DNA from: CAHJXG01 sp964235485
GTDB taxonomy: Bacteria > Pseudomonadota > Alphaproteobacteria > Acetobacterales > Acetobacteraceae
Assembly (NCBI GenBank): GCA_964235485.1
Contig: CAXSAZ010000017.1
Location: 1 to 64,000 of the forward strand
Direction of reading: 5' to 3'
DNA: 64,000 bases
Shown here: one piece after another, positions 46,439 through 54,764 of the stretch
How positions within the stretch are numbered: the first letter of the stretch is position 1
Layout of the letters: each line of letters opens with the position of its first letter
Program-made: the position numbers and the translations under genes
The notes under the pieces: model-generated
Database searches by the model: none
What the model saw: the letters and a program-made list of their open reading frames with translations, nothing else
What the model was told of the DNA's origin: nothing

Positions 46439-47170
46439 ATGATTGACTGGTCCATTGCGGTGCCCTCCTTCCTGACCGCCCTTGTGGAGTGGGTGGAGGC
46501 GTTCACCATCGTGCTCGCCGTCAGCCTGAGCATCGGCTGGCGTGCGGCCATCGGCGCCGCGGCGGCGGGGCTGGCGACGCTTGCCGCGCTGACCCTGGCA
46601 GCCGGGAGCGTGTTGGCCACCGGCATCGACCTCGGCTCCGTGCAGCTTGTGGTCGGCGTGTTCCTCCTGCTGTTCGGGGTGCGCTGGCTGGCCAAGGCGA
46701 TGGCGCGCCATGCCGGGCTGAAGGCGCTCCACGACGAGGCGTTGGAGTTCGAGCAGACGCGCGCCCGGCTGAGCGGCGATTGGGTCGCGAACTGGATGGT
46801 CGCCTACAAGGGGGTGCTGCTCGAAGGCCTGGAGGTTTGGCTGGTGGTGGTCGCGCTCGGCATGAAGGCGACAGGCGGCATGGGCATGGTGAGCAGCGGC
46901 GGGGCGGCGATTGCGGCCTTGCTGCTGACCTGCGCCGTGGGCGCGGCGGTGCGCGCGCCGCTGCAGCGGGTGCCGGAGAACGCCATCAAGTTCACGGTCG
47001 GGGCGATGGTCGTCGCCTTTGGCACCTACTGGACGATGGAGGGCATCGGCGGGTCCGAGGTTTGGCCGCTTTCGGATTGGACGCTGCTGATCCTTGCCGC
47101 GTTCTACCTGGCCGCCGGGCTGGCGGTTGCGACGGCGATGCGTGCGCGGGTGCGCCGGGAGGCTGTGTGA
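46439..47170 (+). CDS. COG4280-like integral membrane protein
   Basis: This 243-aa protein has about seven membrane helices. SFLTALVEWVEAFTIVLAVS near the start and YKGVLLEGLEVWLVVVALGM near residue 125 form a repeated ExxE-type helix pair, as in FTR1/GDT1-like cation transport families, and resemble the uncharacterised COG4280 group. AGGAG lies 8 bases before the ATG. Its stop shares one base with the ATG of a 55-aa membrane protein. Ion transport is plausible but unproven. Confidence 0.75.
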   Translation: MIDWSIAVPSFLTALVEWVEAFTIVLAVSLSIGWRAAIGAAAAGLATLAALTLAAGSVLATGIDLGSVQLVVGVFLLLFGVRWLAKAMARHAGLKALHDEALEFEQTRARLSGDWVANWMVAYKGVLLEGLEVWLVVVALGMKATGGMGMVSSGGAAIAALLLTCAVGAAVRAPLQRVPENAIKFTVGAMVVAFGTYWTMEGIGGSEVWPLSDWTLLILAAFYLAAGLAVATAMRARVRREAV

Positions 47171-47337
47171 TGGGTCCGTTCTTGAAGACGCTGTTCGGCG
47201 ACATGCGCAACGTCGCCGTCGTGGCCGTCCTGCTGGCCATCGAGATCGTTCTGGTTCGCACCGGGCATGGACGCGAGGCCACGGTACTGGTGCCGCTGGC
47301 GACCATGGCAGGCGTGGCCTGGCTGGCGCCGCGGTAG
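47170..47337 (+). CDS. Small membrane protein coupled to the COG4280-like gene
   Basis: This 55-aa protein starts at an ATG overlapping the previous stop (TGATG). It has one or two hydrophobic segments (VAVVAVLLAIEIVLVRTG and VLVPLATMAGVAWL). Overlap and matching character suggest a subunit or partner of the upstream membrane protein. No family is recognised. Confidence 0.6.
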   Translation: MGPFLKTLFGDMRNVAVVAVLLAIEIVLVRTGHGREATVLVPLATMAGVAWLAPR

Positions 47338-47465
47338 AAGGGTGGGTTCTGGATGGCCAACCTGCGCAGCCTCGCGGCCAGGACGGGACAGCAGGGCCGT
47401 TCAACCCCAGAACGCAACGCAGCCGATCCGGGCAGCTCCCAGAGTCCATACCTGAAAGGCGTCCA

Positions 47466-48812
47466 GTGGCCCCAATCCTGAAATCCCTCCGAGCCAGCGC
47501 CGCGCAGCTTCTGGCCGGCCTTGCCACCCAAGTCGCCGCCCATCCGCCCGGCGCCGCTCCCGCCGCCACGCGCAACCTGCTGACCGTGGACTTCGGGGCG
47601 CCGACAGGCCGGATGGCCCCGGCCACGCTTTGGGGCATCGCCTGCGCCGCGCCGCAGAACCGCGACTTCGCATTGTGCGCCGATCCGAAGTTCCTGGCCG
47701 CCGCCGCGCGCCTCGCGCCCCCGCTTGTTCGATTGAACAGCAACGCGGGCGTCGGCAGCACCGGCTCCGACTATTGGAGCGACGCGATCTTCGCCCGCGG
47801 GGTGGATGCGCCGAACTGGAAAGTCCTCGAAAACTTCACCCGCAACGCGGCGAAGTTCATCCGTCCGGGCTGCCGCTTGATCGTCGGCGTGCGGCTGGAC
47901 GGGCGCAGCCCCGCCGACTACGCCTCCATGTGCGCCCAGGTCGTGCGGCGGCTGCAGGGAGCCGGCCTCAAGGTTTGGGGGATCGAGGTCGGCAACGAGA
48001 ACGACGCGCTGCCGATCGACAGCTATTGCGGCCTGTTCAACGCAGCCGCCGGCGCCGTCCACGCGGTCGATCCGGCCATACGCATGATCGGCCCCGTGGA
48101 CAGTTGGTGCAACGGCGGCCGACTGACCTCCTTCGCCCAAGGGTGCGGGGACAGGATCGGGGCCGTGTGCTTCCATGCCTACCGCTACGGGATGGGCGCC
48201 GGGGAGGTGCTGACGGACGCGCAGTTGTTCAACACGCGCTCGGCCGACGACATGCGCACCGCCCGCACCGCGCTGGCCGGCACCGCCGCGGCGGACGCGC
48301 CGATCTTCATCGGGGAGTACAACATAGATTTCAACGCCGCCAACGAGGTCCGCCAGCAGCGGCCGGTCGGCGCGGTGTTCGCCGCCTACTTCATGCTCAC
48401 GGCGTTCCAAACCGGCCTGGGCCTCGACATGGGCGCCCTTTGGGAGATGTTCGGCGACGGGCAGTACGGCGTGATCCGCGAGGACTACAGCATCGGCCCG
48501 CAAGGGCGGCTGCTGTTGAAGGCGGCGGCGGTGATGGGCGGGGCGGAGGTTTCCGCACAGCTCGCGGGCGCCGACGCCTCCGCCCTCGCGGTTGCCAACG
48601 GCGACCAGGTGGGCGTGATGATCGTGAACCATGGCGCTTCGCCGTTGTCAGGGCCGGTGGTCCTCGGCCGCCTGCCCCGCAACGCCGGCACGATCAACCG
48701 CTGGGAGATGAGCCGCGCCAGCCCCGGCGTGTCCGCGACGATCCGGGTCAGGGCCGGCATGACGGACACGCTCACCGTGCCGCCGATGAGCGTGGTGATC
48801 CTGCATAGCTGA
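47466..48812 (+). CDS. Putative glycoside hydrolase (clan GH-A-like, GH39/GH79 style)
   Basis: This 448-aa protein has a TIM-barrel region with GIEVGNENDALP near residue 175, typical of the acid/base Asn-Glu pair, and APIFIGEYNID near 285, with the nucleophile Glu, followed by a beta-sandwich tail (SRASPGVSATIRVRAGMTDT, VPPMSVVILH). It resembles xylosidase/glucuronidase-type retaining hydrolases. The N-terminus has a weakly hydrophobic stretch (AAQLLAGLATQVAAHP) that could be an export signal. The GTG at 47466 has AAAGG 6 bases before it; the longer frame upstream overlaps the small membrane protein. The substrate is unknown. Confidence 0.7.
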   Translation: MAPILKSLRASAAQLLAGLATQVAAHPPGAAPAATRNLLTVDFGAPTGRMAPATLWGIACAAPQNRDFALCADPKFLAAAARLAPPLVRLNSNAGVGSTGSDYWSDAIFARGVDAPNWKVLENFTRNAAKFIRPGCRLIVGVRLDGRSPADYASMCAQVVRRLQGAGLKVWGIEVGNENDALPIDSYCGLFNAAAGAVHAVDPAIRMIGPVDSWCNGGRLTSFAQGCGDRIGAVCFHAYRYGMGAGEVLTDAQLFNTRSADDMRTARTALAGTAAADAPIFIGEYNIDFNAANEVRQQRPVGAVFAAYFMLTAFQTGLGLDMGALWEMFGDGQYGVIREDYSIGPQGRLLLKAAAVMGGAEVSAQLAGADASALAVANGDQVGVMIVNHGASPLSGPVVLGRLPRNAGTINRWEMSRASPGVSATIRVRAGMTDTLTVPPMSVVILHS

Positions 48813-48848
48813 CGCTGCCGGGTGGTCGAAGCCTGGGCCGCGGCGGGC

Positions 48849-49094
48849 CTACAGCGCGCCCCGCGCGGTCAGGGCGCCGATCCGGTCCGCGGTGCGCAGG
48901 GCGATGGCGATGAGCGACGGGTTCACGCCGCCCGTCGTCGGGAACACCGAGCCGTCGCACATCCAACGGTTCGGCACGTCCCAACTCCGGCAGTCGGCGT
49001 CCACCACGCTGCTGTCACGGTTGAACCCCATCCGCGCCGTGCCGGCCAGGTGGCTGGTGTCGTTCTCCTGCCTGAACACGTCCCGGGCGCGCAT
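48849..49094 (-). pseudogene. C-terminal remnant of a GMC oxidoreductase
   Basis: The 81 codons contain SHLAGTARMG and VPNRWMCDGSVFPTTGGVNP, then SLIAIALRTADRI, the C-terminal signature of glucose-methanol-choline flavoenzymes (His of HLAGT and Asn of GGVNP at the active site). Family members are 500 residues or more. Everything upstream, including the FAD-binding domain, is missing, and the break coincides with a 17-bp tandem repeat at 49088-49134. It is a non-functional fragment. Confidence 0.85.
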
Positions 49095-49134
49095 CCGGCC
49101 GATCCGCGCATCCGGCCGATCCGCGCATCCGGCC
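49088..49134. repeat. Tandem repeat, 17-bp unit, 2.8 copies
   Basis: CGCGCATCCGGCCGATC occurs at 49088-49104 and 49105-49121, with a partial copy at 49122-49134. It marks the truncated end of the GMC oxidoreductase fragment and lies 10 bases from the stop of the TPP enzyme gene, so it may be a deletion or recombination scar. Confidence 0.85.
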
Positions 49135-49143
49135 GCACGGGCC

Positions 49144-50928
49144 TCAGCCCTTGCCCGGCAGCACCGTCGCCAGCAGCTCCTTGGCGCTGTTCACCAGCAC
49201 GCTGCCCAGCTCCGGCTCCGTGCCCAGCATGGTCACGAAGTGCGCCGCGTCCTTGAGCGTGATGTGCGGCGGCAGCGGCGGCACGTTGGGGTCGGTGTAG
49301 GCTTCCAGGATCACCGGCCGGTCGGCGGCCAGCGCCTCGTCCCACGCCGCCCCAACCTTCTCGGGGTCATCGACGAAGATGCCCTTCAGGCCGATCAGCT
49401 CGGCATACTTGTGATACGGGAAGTCCGGGATGCTTTGCGTGCTCTCGGTCTTGCCGGCGCCGAGCTGCACCCGCTCCTCCCACGTCACCTGGTTCAGGTC
49501 GCGGTTGTTCAGCACCAGCACGATCAAGTGCGGGTTGGACCACTGCTTCCAGTACTTGGAGATGGTGATCATCACGTTCAGCCCGTTCATCTGCATCGCG
49601 CCGTCGCCCATGCAGGCGATCACGGTGCGCTCCGGGAACGCCATCTTGGCCGCCATCGCGTAAGGCGTCCCCGCGCCCAGCGAGGCGAGGCTGCCGGACA
49701 GCGACCCCTTCATGCCGCGGCGCATCTTGATGTCCCGCGCATACCAGTTGGCCACCGAGCCGCTGTCGGCGGTGATGATCGCCTGGTCCGGCAGGCGGGG
49801 CGACAGCTCCCAGAACACGCGCTGCGGGTTGAGCGGATTGGCCGAGCTCATCGCCCGCGCTTCCAGCACCTTCCACCAGTCCTTCAGCCCGTCGGCGATC
49901 TTGTCCCGCCAGGAAGTGTCGGTGTTCTGCCGCAACAGCGGCAGCAGCGCCGCGAGCGTGGCGGCGCTGTCGCCCACCATGTTCACCTCCATGGGGTAGC
50001 GTAGGCTGAGGTTCTCGCCCTTGATGTCGATCTGCACGCCGCGGGCGCTGCCAGGCTTGGGCAGGAACTCGCTGTAGGGGAACGAGGAGCCGACCATCAG
50101 CAAGGTGTCGCACCCCTTCATCAGGTCCCAGCTCGGCTTGGTGCCCAGAAGGCCGAGCGATCCCGTGACGTAGGGCAGGTCGTCCGGCAGCGCCGCCTTG
50201 CCCAGCAGCGCCTTGGCGACGCCCGCGCCCAGCCGGTCGGCAACCGCGATCACCTCGTCCGTCGCCGACAGCGCGCCGGCGCCGACCAGGATCGCGACCT
50301 TCTTGCCCGCGTTCAGCACGGCCGCCGCGGCCTGCAGCGCGCCCTGCTCCGGCACCTTGGACTCGCCGGGGAAGCCCGTGCCGGTATGCGTGAAGCCGTG
50401 TACCATCTTCGGCTCCTCGTAGGTCTCGTTCTGCAGGTCGTTCGGCAGGATGACGCAGGTGACGGAGCGCCGGGTCTGGGCGATGCGCACCGCCCGGTCG
50501 ATCAAGGTGCGCACCTGGGCCGGGACCGTGCCGGTGGCGACGTAATCGCTGGCGACATCCTTGAACAGCGTCTGTAGGTCCACTTCCTGCTGGTACGACG
50601 CGCCGATGGACGCCCGCGCCTGCTGGCCGACGATGGCGACGACCGGCACGTGGTCCATCTTCGCGTCATACAGCCCGTTCAGCAGGTGGATCGCGCCGGG
50701 GCCGGAGGTCGCGTAGCACAAGCCGACCTGGCCGGTGAACTTGGCATGGGCGGAGGCCATGAAGGCCGCCATCTCCTCATGCCGGACCTGGATGTATTCC
50801 ATTTTGTCCTTGGCTTTTTCGAGGGCCACGTCCAGGCCGCCCACGCCGTCGCCGGGGTAGCCGTACACCCGGCGGAGGCCCCACTCGCCCAGGCGCTGCC
50901 AAACGAACTCGCTGACGTTCATGCTCAT
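49144..50928 (-). CDS. Thiamine pyrophosphate enzyme, pyruvate oxidase/dehydrogenase-like
   Basis: This 594-aa enzyme is in the PoxB/acetolactate synthase family. The N-terminal PYR domain has QVRHEEMAAFMASAHAKFTG, with the cofactor-activating Glu, and CYATSGPGAIHLLNGLYDAK. The middle domain has AILVGAGAL and TGSLGLLGTKPSW. The C-terminal TPP domain has ACMGDGAMQMNG and LNNRDLNQVTWEE (GDG to NN motif). It probably decarboxylates pyruvate or another 2-oxo acid. The ATG at 50928 has GGAG 8 bases upstream. No small regulatory subunit is adjacent, which argues against acetolactate synthase. Confidence 0.88.
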   Translation of the reverse strand: MSMNVSEFVWQRLGEWGLRRVYGYPGDGVGGLDVALEKAKDKMEYIQVRHEEMAAFMASAHAKFTGQVGLCYATSGPGAIHLLNGLYDAKMDHVPVVAIVGQQARASIGASYQQEVDLQTLFKDVASDYVATGTVPAQVRTLIDRAVRIAQTRRSVTCVILPNDLQNETYEEPKMVHGFTHTGTGFPGESKVPEQGALQAAAAVLNAGKKVAILVGAGALSATDEVIAVADRLGAGVAKALLGKAALPDDLPYVTGSLGLLGTKPSWDLMKGCDTLLMVGSSFPYSEFLPKPGSARGVQIDIKGENLSLRYPMEVNMVGDSAATLAALLPLLRQNTDTSWRDKIADGLKDWWKVLEARAMSSANPLNPQRVFWELSPRLPDQAIITADSGSVANWYARDIKMRRGMKGSLSGSLASLGAGTPYAMAAKMAFPERTVIACMGDGAMQMNGLNVMITISKYWKQWSNPHLIVLVLNNRDLNQVTWEERVQLGAGKTESTQSIPDFPYHKYAELIGLKGIFVDDPEKVGAAWDEALAADRPVILEAYTDPNVPPLPPHITLKDAAHFVTMLGTEPELGSVLVNSAKELLATVLPGKG

Positions 50929-51838
50929 GGAAAAAGCTCCAGGACGGTTAGGAGTGGATCGGGGGTTCCGCGTGGGCTGAGAGGTTCGTGGCCGGCGCGC
51001 CTTGGCCCGGGCGGCAAGGCCTGGTGAGTTCCGCACGGATTTCGGCCGCAAGGGCCGGGTTCGAGCGGTGGATCTGCCGGGCGCGGAGCATCGCGCCGAG
51101 GCCGGGACCGTCCCGGAAGGCGTTCGCCGCACGCCGCGCAACGGCCGTCAGGGGGACGCCGGGGTGATGGCCCATGCGCGCGCTCACTTGCTGTCGCCGG
51201 TTGAGTTCGCTGGGAAGCGAAGGGCAGCCGCGGCTCCCCTGCAACGCCTTCGCACCGATCCGCACTCCTGTGACACTGCGTCCATCCCGGCCAGATTGGG
51301 GGCGCAACCCTGGATGGGAAGACGAATCTTTGGAAGCGGCCTGCATAAGTGCACCGTCAAGCGGATGGCGCGGGGCTGCTTGCAGGGGGAGGTCTGTGGC
51401 CCAACCGCAAACGCTTCGCGTTTCGGCGAGATCGAGGCGGGCGTCCAGGGGCGGGTTCAGCAAGCCCCGCTTCAGCGGTCCATGCCATGCGGCGAAACGT
51501 TTCCGCCGTGCAATCGAGCACAGCCCTGATGCGGGGCATGTGCCTGTCAACCCGCTTTCCTGCAATTTGCGGCGGCAGATGCAAAGAAGCGGCGCCCGGA
51601 AGCACGCGCGCGCCGCAACGGGCTGCCGCGACCGCTTGCGGCGGGTCCTGCCCAGCCCCGCGGGGACCACGGGCCAGGCGGGGCGACGCCGGGCCGCCTC
51701 GCCTGGCCGAACGCAAGGCTGGCGGCGGTCAGCCCTCAAGCGTAAAACGGGTCGCAGCGGCTTCGGCCGCAAGCGGAGGCGCCGCCTGAGCAGAACCGGG
51801 CGCGGCCCGGCCGGAACCACCAAGAGAAGTTCGAGGTC
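50929..51838. other. 910-bp gene-poor region
   Basis: Only one weak small frame (50948-51175, minus) is listed. From 51180 to 51838 long frames exist on both strands but read as Arg/Pro/Ala-rich translations without family resemblance or ribosome binding sites. GC drops locally (51270-51360 and 51540-51600), unlike the surrounding coding DNA. I see no repeats, tRNA or IS ends. It could be a decayed gene or a long leader for the aminotransferase. Confidence 0.45.
50948..51175 (-). CDS. Doubtful small hypothetical protein downstream-coupled to none
   Basis: A 75-codon frame from an ATG at 51175 includes VARRAANAFRDGPGLGAMLR and QIHRSNPALAAEIRAELTRP, which looks more protein-like than the surrounding translations. 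It ends 20 bases before the TPP enzyme start on the same strand. No ribosome binding site or family is evident. Confidence 0.25.
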   Translation of the reverse strand: MGHHPGVPLTAVARRAANAFRDGPGLGAMLRARQIHRSNPALAAEIRAELTRPCRPGQGAPATNLSAHAEPPIHS

Positions 51839-52786
51839 ATGGACGACAGCGCGAGCGTGCCGGATTGGTCACTGGGGGCCGCCTACGTGGACGGCCAGGT
51901 TTCTCCGATTAAGGATGCGAAGATACCGATGACGGATTGGGGCTATCGGCGCTCCGACGTCACCTATGATGTCGTTGGCGTGTACTACGGCGCTTTTTTC
52001 CGCCTAAACGACCACATCAGGCGTTTCCGCGCGTCGATGGACAAGCTGCGCCTGACGCCGCAGGAAAGCGACGAGGACATCGCCCGCATCCTGACCGGCC
52101 TCGTCCAGCGCACCGGCTTGCGGGAGGCTTACGTCGCGATGGATTGCCTGCGCGGCAAGCCTTTGCCGGGCCTGCCCTACCATCCGGCCTACGGGCGCGC
52201 TTATCTGGCCTGTTTCGCGATCCCCTGGGTTTGGCTTTTCACCGAAGAACAGCAGGCGCGCGGCGTTCACGCGCTGATCGCCAAGACGCCGCGCATCCCG
52301 GACGACTCGGTCGATCCGACGGTCAAGAACTTCCATTGGGGCGATCTGACCAAGGCCAGCTTCGAGGCCCATGACGCCGGGTTCGACACGGCGGTGCTGC
52401 TGGACCATGAGGGCTTTCTCACCGAAGGCCCCGGCTTCAACGTGTTCGCCGTGATCGACGGCACCGTGGTCAGCCCGCCGCGCGGCGCGCTCGAAGGCAT
52501 CACCCGCCTCTCGGTGAAGGAGCTTTGCGCCGAACTCGGCATTCCCCATGACATCCGGCCGGTTTCGCGAGATGACCTTGAGCAGGCGGAGGAAATCTTC
52601 TGTTCCACCACGGCCGGCGGCATCATGCCGATCAGCCGCCTCGGCCCGCGCATCCTCGGCAACGACCGGCCCGGGCCGCTTTCGTCCCGTTTGCGGGAAA
52701 CGTTCTGGGCCAAGCGGCGCGACGGCTGGCACGCGACGCCGATCCCTTACGGAGAGGAGGCTCATACGGCCGGCTTGGTTGAATGA
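51839..52786 (+). CDS. PLP-dependent class IV aminotransferase (BCAT/(R)-amine transaminase-like)
   Basis: The 315-aa fold-type IV enzyme has AYVDGQVSPIKDAKIPMTDW at the start, an Arg-rich strand (HIRRFRASMDKLRL), the PLP Lys in TVKNFHWGDLTKASFEA, the cofactor Glu in LTEGPGFNVFAVIDG, and ALEGITRLSVKELC with the phosphate-binding loop. KNFHWGD is more typical of the (R)-amine/BCAT-like subgroup than of D-alanine transaminase. It stands alone after the gene-poor gap. The substrate could be branched-chain, D-amino acids or amines. Confidence 0.85.
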   Translation: MDDSASVPDWSLGAAYVDGQVSPIKDAKIPMTDWGYRRSDVTYDVVGVYYGAFFRLNDHIRRFRASMDKLRLTPQESDEDIARILTGLVQRTGLREAYVAMDCLRGKPLPGLPYHPAYGRAYLACFAIPWVWLFTEEQQARGVHALIAKTPRIPDDSVDPTVKNFHWGDLTKASFEAHDAGFDTAVLLDHEGFLTEGPGFNVFAVIDGTVVSPPRGALEGITRLSVKELCAELGIPHDIRPVSRDDLEQAEEIFCSTTAGGIMPISRLGPRILGNDRPGPLSSRLRETFWAKRRDGWHATPIPYGEEAHTAGLVE

Positions 52787-52798
52787 CCGTCACCCGCT

Positions 52799-52852
52799 GA
52801 TGGGTTGCACCCATCCTACGGCATGGGTCGCGTAGGATGGGTGAAACCCATC
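52799..52852. repeat. REP-like nested palindrome between convergent genes
   Basis: A 22-bp arm at 52799-52820 (ending CACCCATCCTACG) pairs with 52831-52852 (starting CGTAGGATGGGTG) at 21 of 22 positions around a 10-base loop. Each arm is itself an interrupted palindrome of GATGGGT and ACCCATC. Sequences of the type GTAGGATGGGT...ACCCATC are dispersed intergenic repeats in many proteobacteria. Here it may also terminate both flanking convergent genes. Confidence 0.8.
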
Positions 52853-52918
52853 AGCCGCACACGGGTCATCAATGGCGCCGCCCGTATCACGCACAGACGC
52901 AGGCGTGCGGGAGCCTTG

Positions 52919-53899
52919 TCAGGACGCCCGCAGCGCCTCCCTGATCTGCCGCAGCCGCGCCGCGCGTTCCGCCCGGGCGGCCAGCGCCTGCTCCATATCG
53001 ACGGCGATGAAGCGCGTCGGCGTGTGCGGCTGCATCTGGCCGATCAGGTCCATGTCGGCGGAGATCACGGTGCCCAGCATGAAGTAGCCGCCCCCCGACA
53101 CGGCGTCCCGGTGCAGCACGATCGGTTCCGTCCCGCCCGGCACCTGCACGGAGCCGTAGGGGTAGCCGCTGTCCACGATGTTGGACGGGTCCGACCCGGC
53201 GCCGAACGGCGGCGCCCGCGGCACGAACTCCAGCGCCCGCCCCCCGCGGAAGCGGTAGCCGATCCGGTCCGCTTCCGGCGCGACCTTCCAGGTGTCGGCA
53301 AAGAAACTCTCCTGCGCCGACATGGCCAGCCGGTGCCAATACAGCCCCGGCAGCACCCGGAGCGCGCCCGCCGCCGCCGCCGGCTGCCGCAGCGCCTCCG
53401 GCACCGTTTGCCCTTCCGCGGCCGTGCGCGCCGGGACGCCCACGGGCAGGGTGTCGCCGGCCCGCAGCGTCCGCCCGTCCAGCCCGCCCAGCGCCCCCAG
53501 CACGTAGGTGGACCGGCTGCCCAGCACGGGCGGCACGTCGATGCCGCCGGCCACCGCCACGTAGGCGCGGGCGCCCCGGCGCAGGAACTCGAAGCCCAGC
53601 ACCTGCCCGGCGCGCACCCGGAACGCGGTCCACCCGGGTTGCGGCTGTCCGTCGAGCTTCGGCGGCAGGTCGGCCCCCGTGACCGCGACAAGGGCGTCGG
53701 ACGTGAACCGCAGTTCCGGGCCGAGGAACACGGCTTCCAGCGCCGCCGCGCCTTCCTCGTTGCCGACCAGCAGGTTCGCCGCCCGCAAGGCGGCACGGTC
53801 CATCGCTCCGGACAGCGGGATGCCGAGGTGGTAGTACCCGGGCCGCCCGAGGTCCTGCACCGTCGTGGACAGGCCGGGCTTCATCACCTCAATGGCCAT
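52919..53899 (-). CDS. pxpC: 5-oxoprolinase subunit C (biotin-dependent carboxyltransferase family, KipA/AHS2)
   Basis: This 326-aa protein shows the AHS2 pattern: EVMKPGLSTTVQDLGRPGYY at the start, PLSGAMDRAALRAANLLVGN, RAYVAVAGGIDVPPVLGSRS and, near the end, GYPYGSVQVPGGTEPIVLHR. PxpC works with PxpA and PxpB in hydrolysis of 5-oxoproline to glutamate; the same fold forms half of the carboxyltransferase of urea carboxylase. It is the last gene of the operon and overlaps pxpB by 11 bases. Confidence 0.92.
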   Translation of the reverse strand: MAIEVMKPGLSTTVQDLGRPGYYHLGIPLSGAMDRAALRAANLLVGNEEGAAALEAVFLGPELRFTSDALVAVTGADLPPKLDGQPQPGWTAFRVRAGQVLGFEFLRRGARAYVAVAGGIDVPPVLGSRSTYVLGALGGLDGRTLRAGDTLPVGVPARTAAEGQTVPEALRQPAAAAGALRVLPGLYWHRLAMSAQESFFADTWKVAPEADRIGYRFRGGRALEFVPRAPPFGAGSDPSNIVDSGYPYGSVQVPGGTEPIVLHRDAVSGGGYFMLGTVISADMDLIGQMQPHTPTRFIAVDMEQALAARAERAARLRQIREALRAS

Positions 53900-54764
53900 G
53901 CAATGTCTCCAGCAGCCGGGCGTTGGTCCCCGCGGGGTCGGCCTCGAACGCCGCGAGCGAGAACTCGGCCGGGCGGATCGTGGGCGCCCAGCGCCCGGCG
54001 GGCAGGTCCGCCACGATCAGGTCGTATTCCGCGCGCCCCACGGGGCGGAACTTCACGATGTCGCCGGGCCGGAAGAAGATCATGAACTCCCGCAGGTAGC
54101 CCGCCTGCTGCGCCGGGTCGTAGATCGGCATGGGCGTGATGCCGAACATCTGGTAGCCGCCCGCCCCGCGCACCGAGTAGATGCAGCCGAAGCAGCCGCC
54201 ATGCCCCACCGTGAGACGCGGCGTGTCGGTGCGGGGCCGCAGGTATTTCGGCACCTCGATCTGCCGGGCGCGCTCGACCATCTGGTACATGAACGGCAGC
54301 CCGGCGACGAAGCCGACCATGGTAACGAACCACGGCGCCGCCGCATGGGCCGCGATGAAGTCGTCCGTGCCCCCGTAGCCGTTGATGCGGGCGGCGTACT
54401 CCAGGTCGGTGGCGCCGGGGTCCTGGTGCCGCTCGCGGAAGCGCATCAGCGTTTCGCGCGTCCAAGGGTCGTCGTACAGCACGGGGATTTCGACGATGCG
54501 GGTGGCGAGCGTCCTTTCGCCCTGGCCCGACGCGGCCTCCAGCGCCCGCAGCTCGCCCAGCAGCGCATCCGGCGCGATCACGTCGGGGTCAAAGCGCACC
54601 TGCAGCGAAGCGTTGGCCGGGCAGATTTCGGTGACGCCGCGGATGCCGCTTTCGCGCACCGCCTTTGCCATCGAGATCGAGGCGAAGAACGCCCCGAGCG
54701 ACATCGCCTCGTCGAGTTCGACGAAGACGTGCTCGTCGCCGCCAAAGGAATAGCGCGCCGTCAT
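53889..54764 (-). CDS. pxpB: 5-oxoprolinase subunit B (KipI/AHS1)
   Basis: This 291-aa AHS1-family protein has YSFGGDEHVFVELDEAMS at the start, RIVEIPVLYDDPW, GYGGTDDFIAAHAAAPW and the family signature VGFVAGLPFMYQ; the C-terminal YSVRGAGGYQMFGITPMPIY and FFRPGDIVKF follow. It is longer than classical KipI (about 240 residues), as in the variants linked to biotin carboxylase genes. The ATG at 54764 has GGAGG upstream and overlaps the accC stop by 4 bases; the longer frame upstream is the accC gene in another frame. Confidence 0.9.
   Translation of the reverse strand: MTARYSFGGDEHVFVELDEAMSLGAFFASISMAKAVRESGIRGVTEICPANASLQVRFDPDVIAPDALLGELRALEAASGQGERTLATRIVEIPVLYDDPWTRETLMRFRERHQDPGATDLEYAARINGYGGTDDFIAAHAAAPWFVTMVGFVAGLPFMYQMVERARQIEVPKYLRPRTDTPRLTVGHGGCFGCIYSVRGAGGYQMFGITPMPIYDPAQQAGYLREFMIFFRPGDIVKFRPVGRAEYDLIVADLPAGRWAPTIRPAEFSLAAFEADPAGTNARLLETLHGH

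Noticed and set aside
46312..46446. A 44-codon plus-strand frame with a Cys pair overlapping the COG4280-like start
   Set aside because: It has no ribosome binding site or family and overlaps a well-supported start; kept only as a possible leader peptide.
51176..51823. Long minus-strand frame across the gene-poor gap
   Set aside because: The translation is low-complexity Arg/Pro/Ala with no motif; only the distal part near 51175-50948 looks even weakly protein-like.
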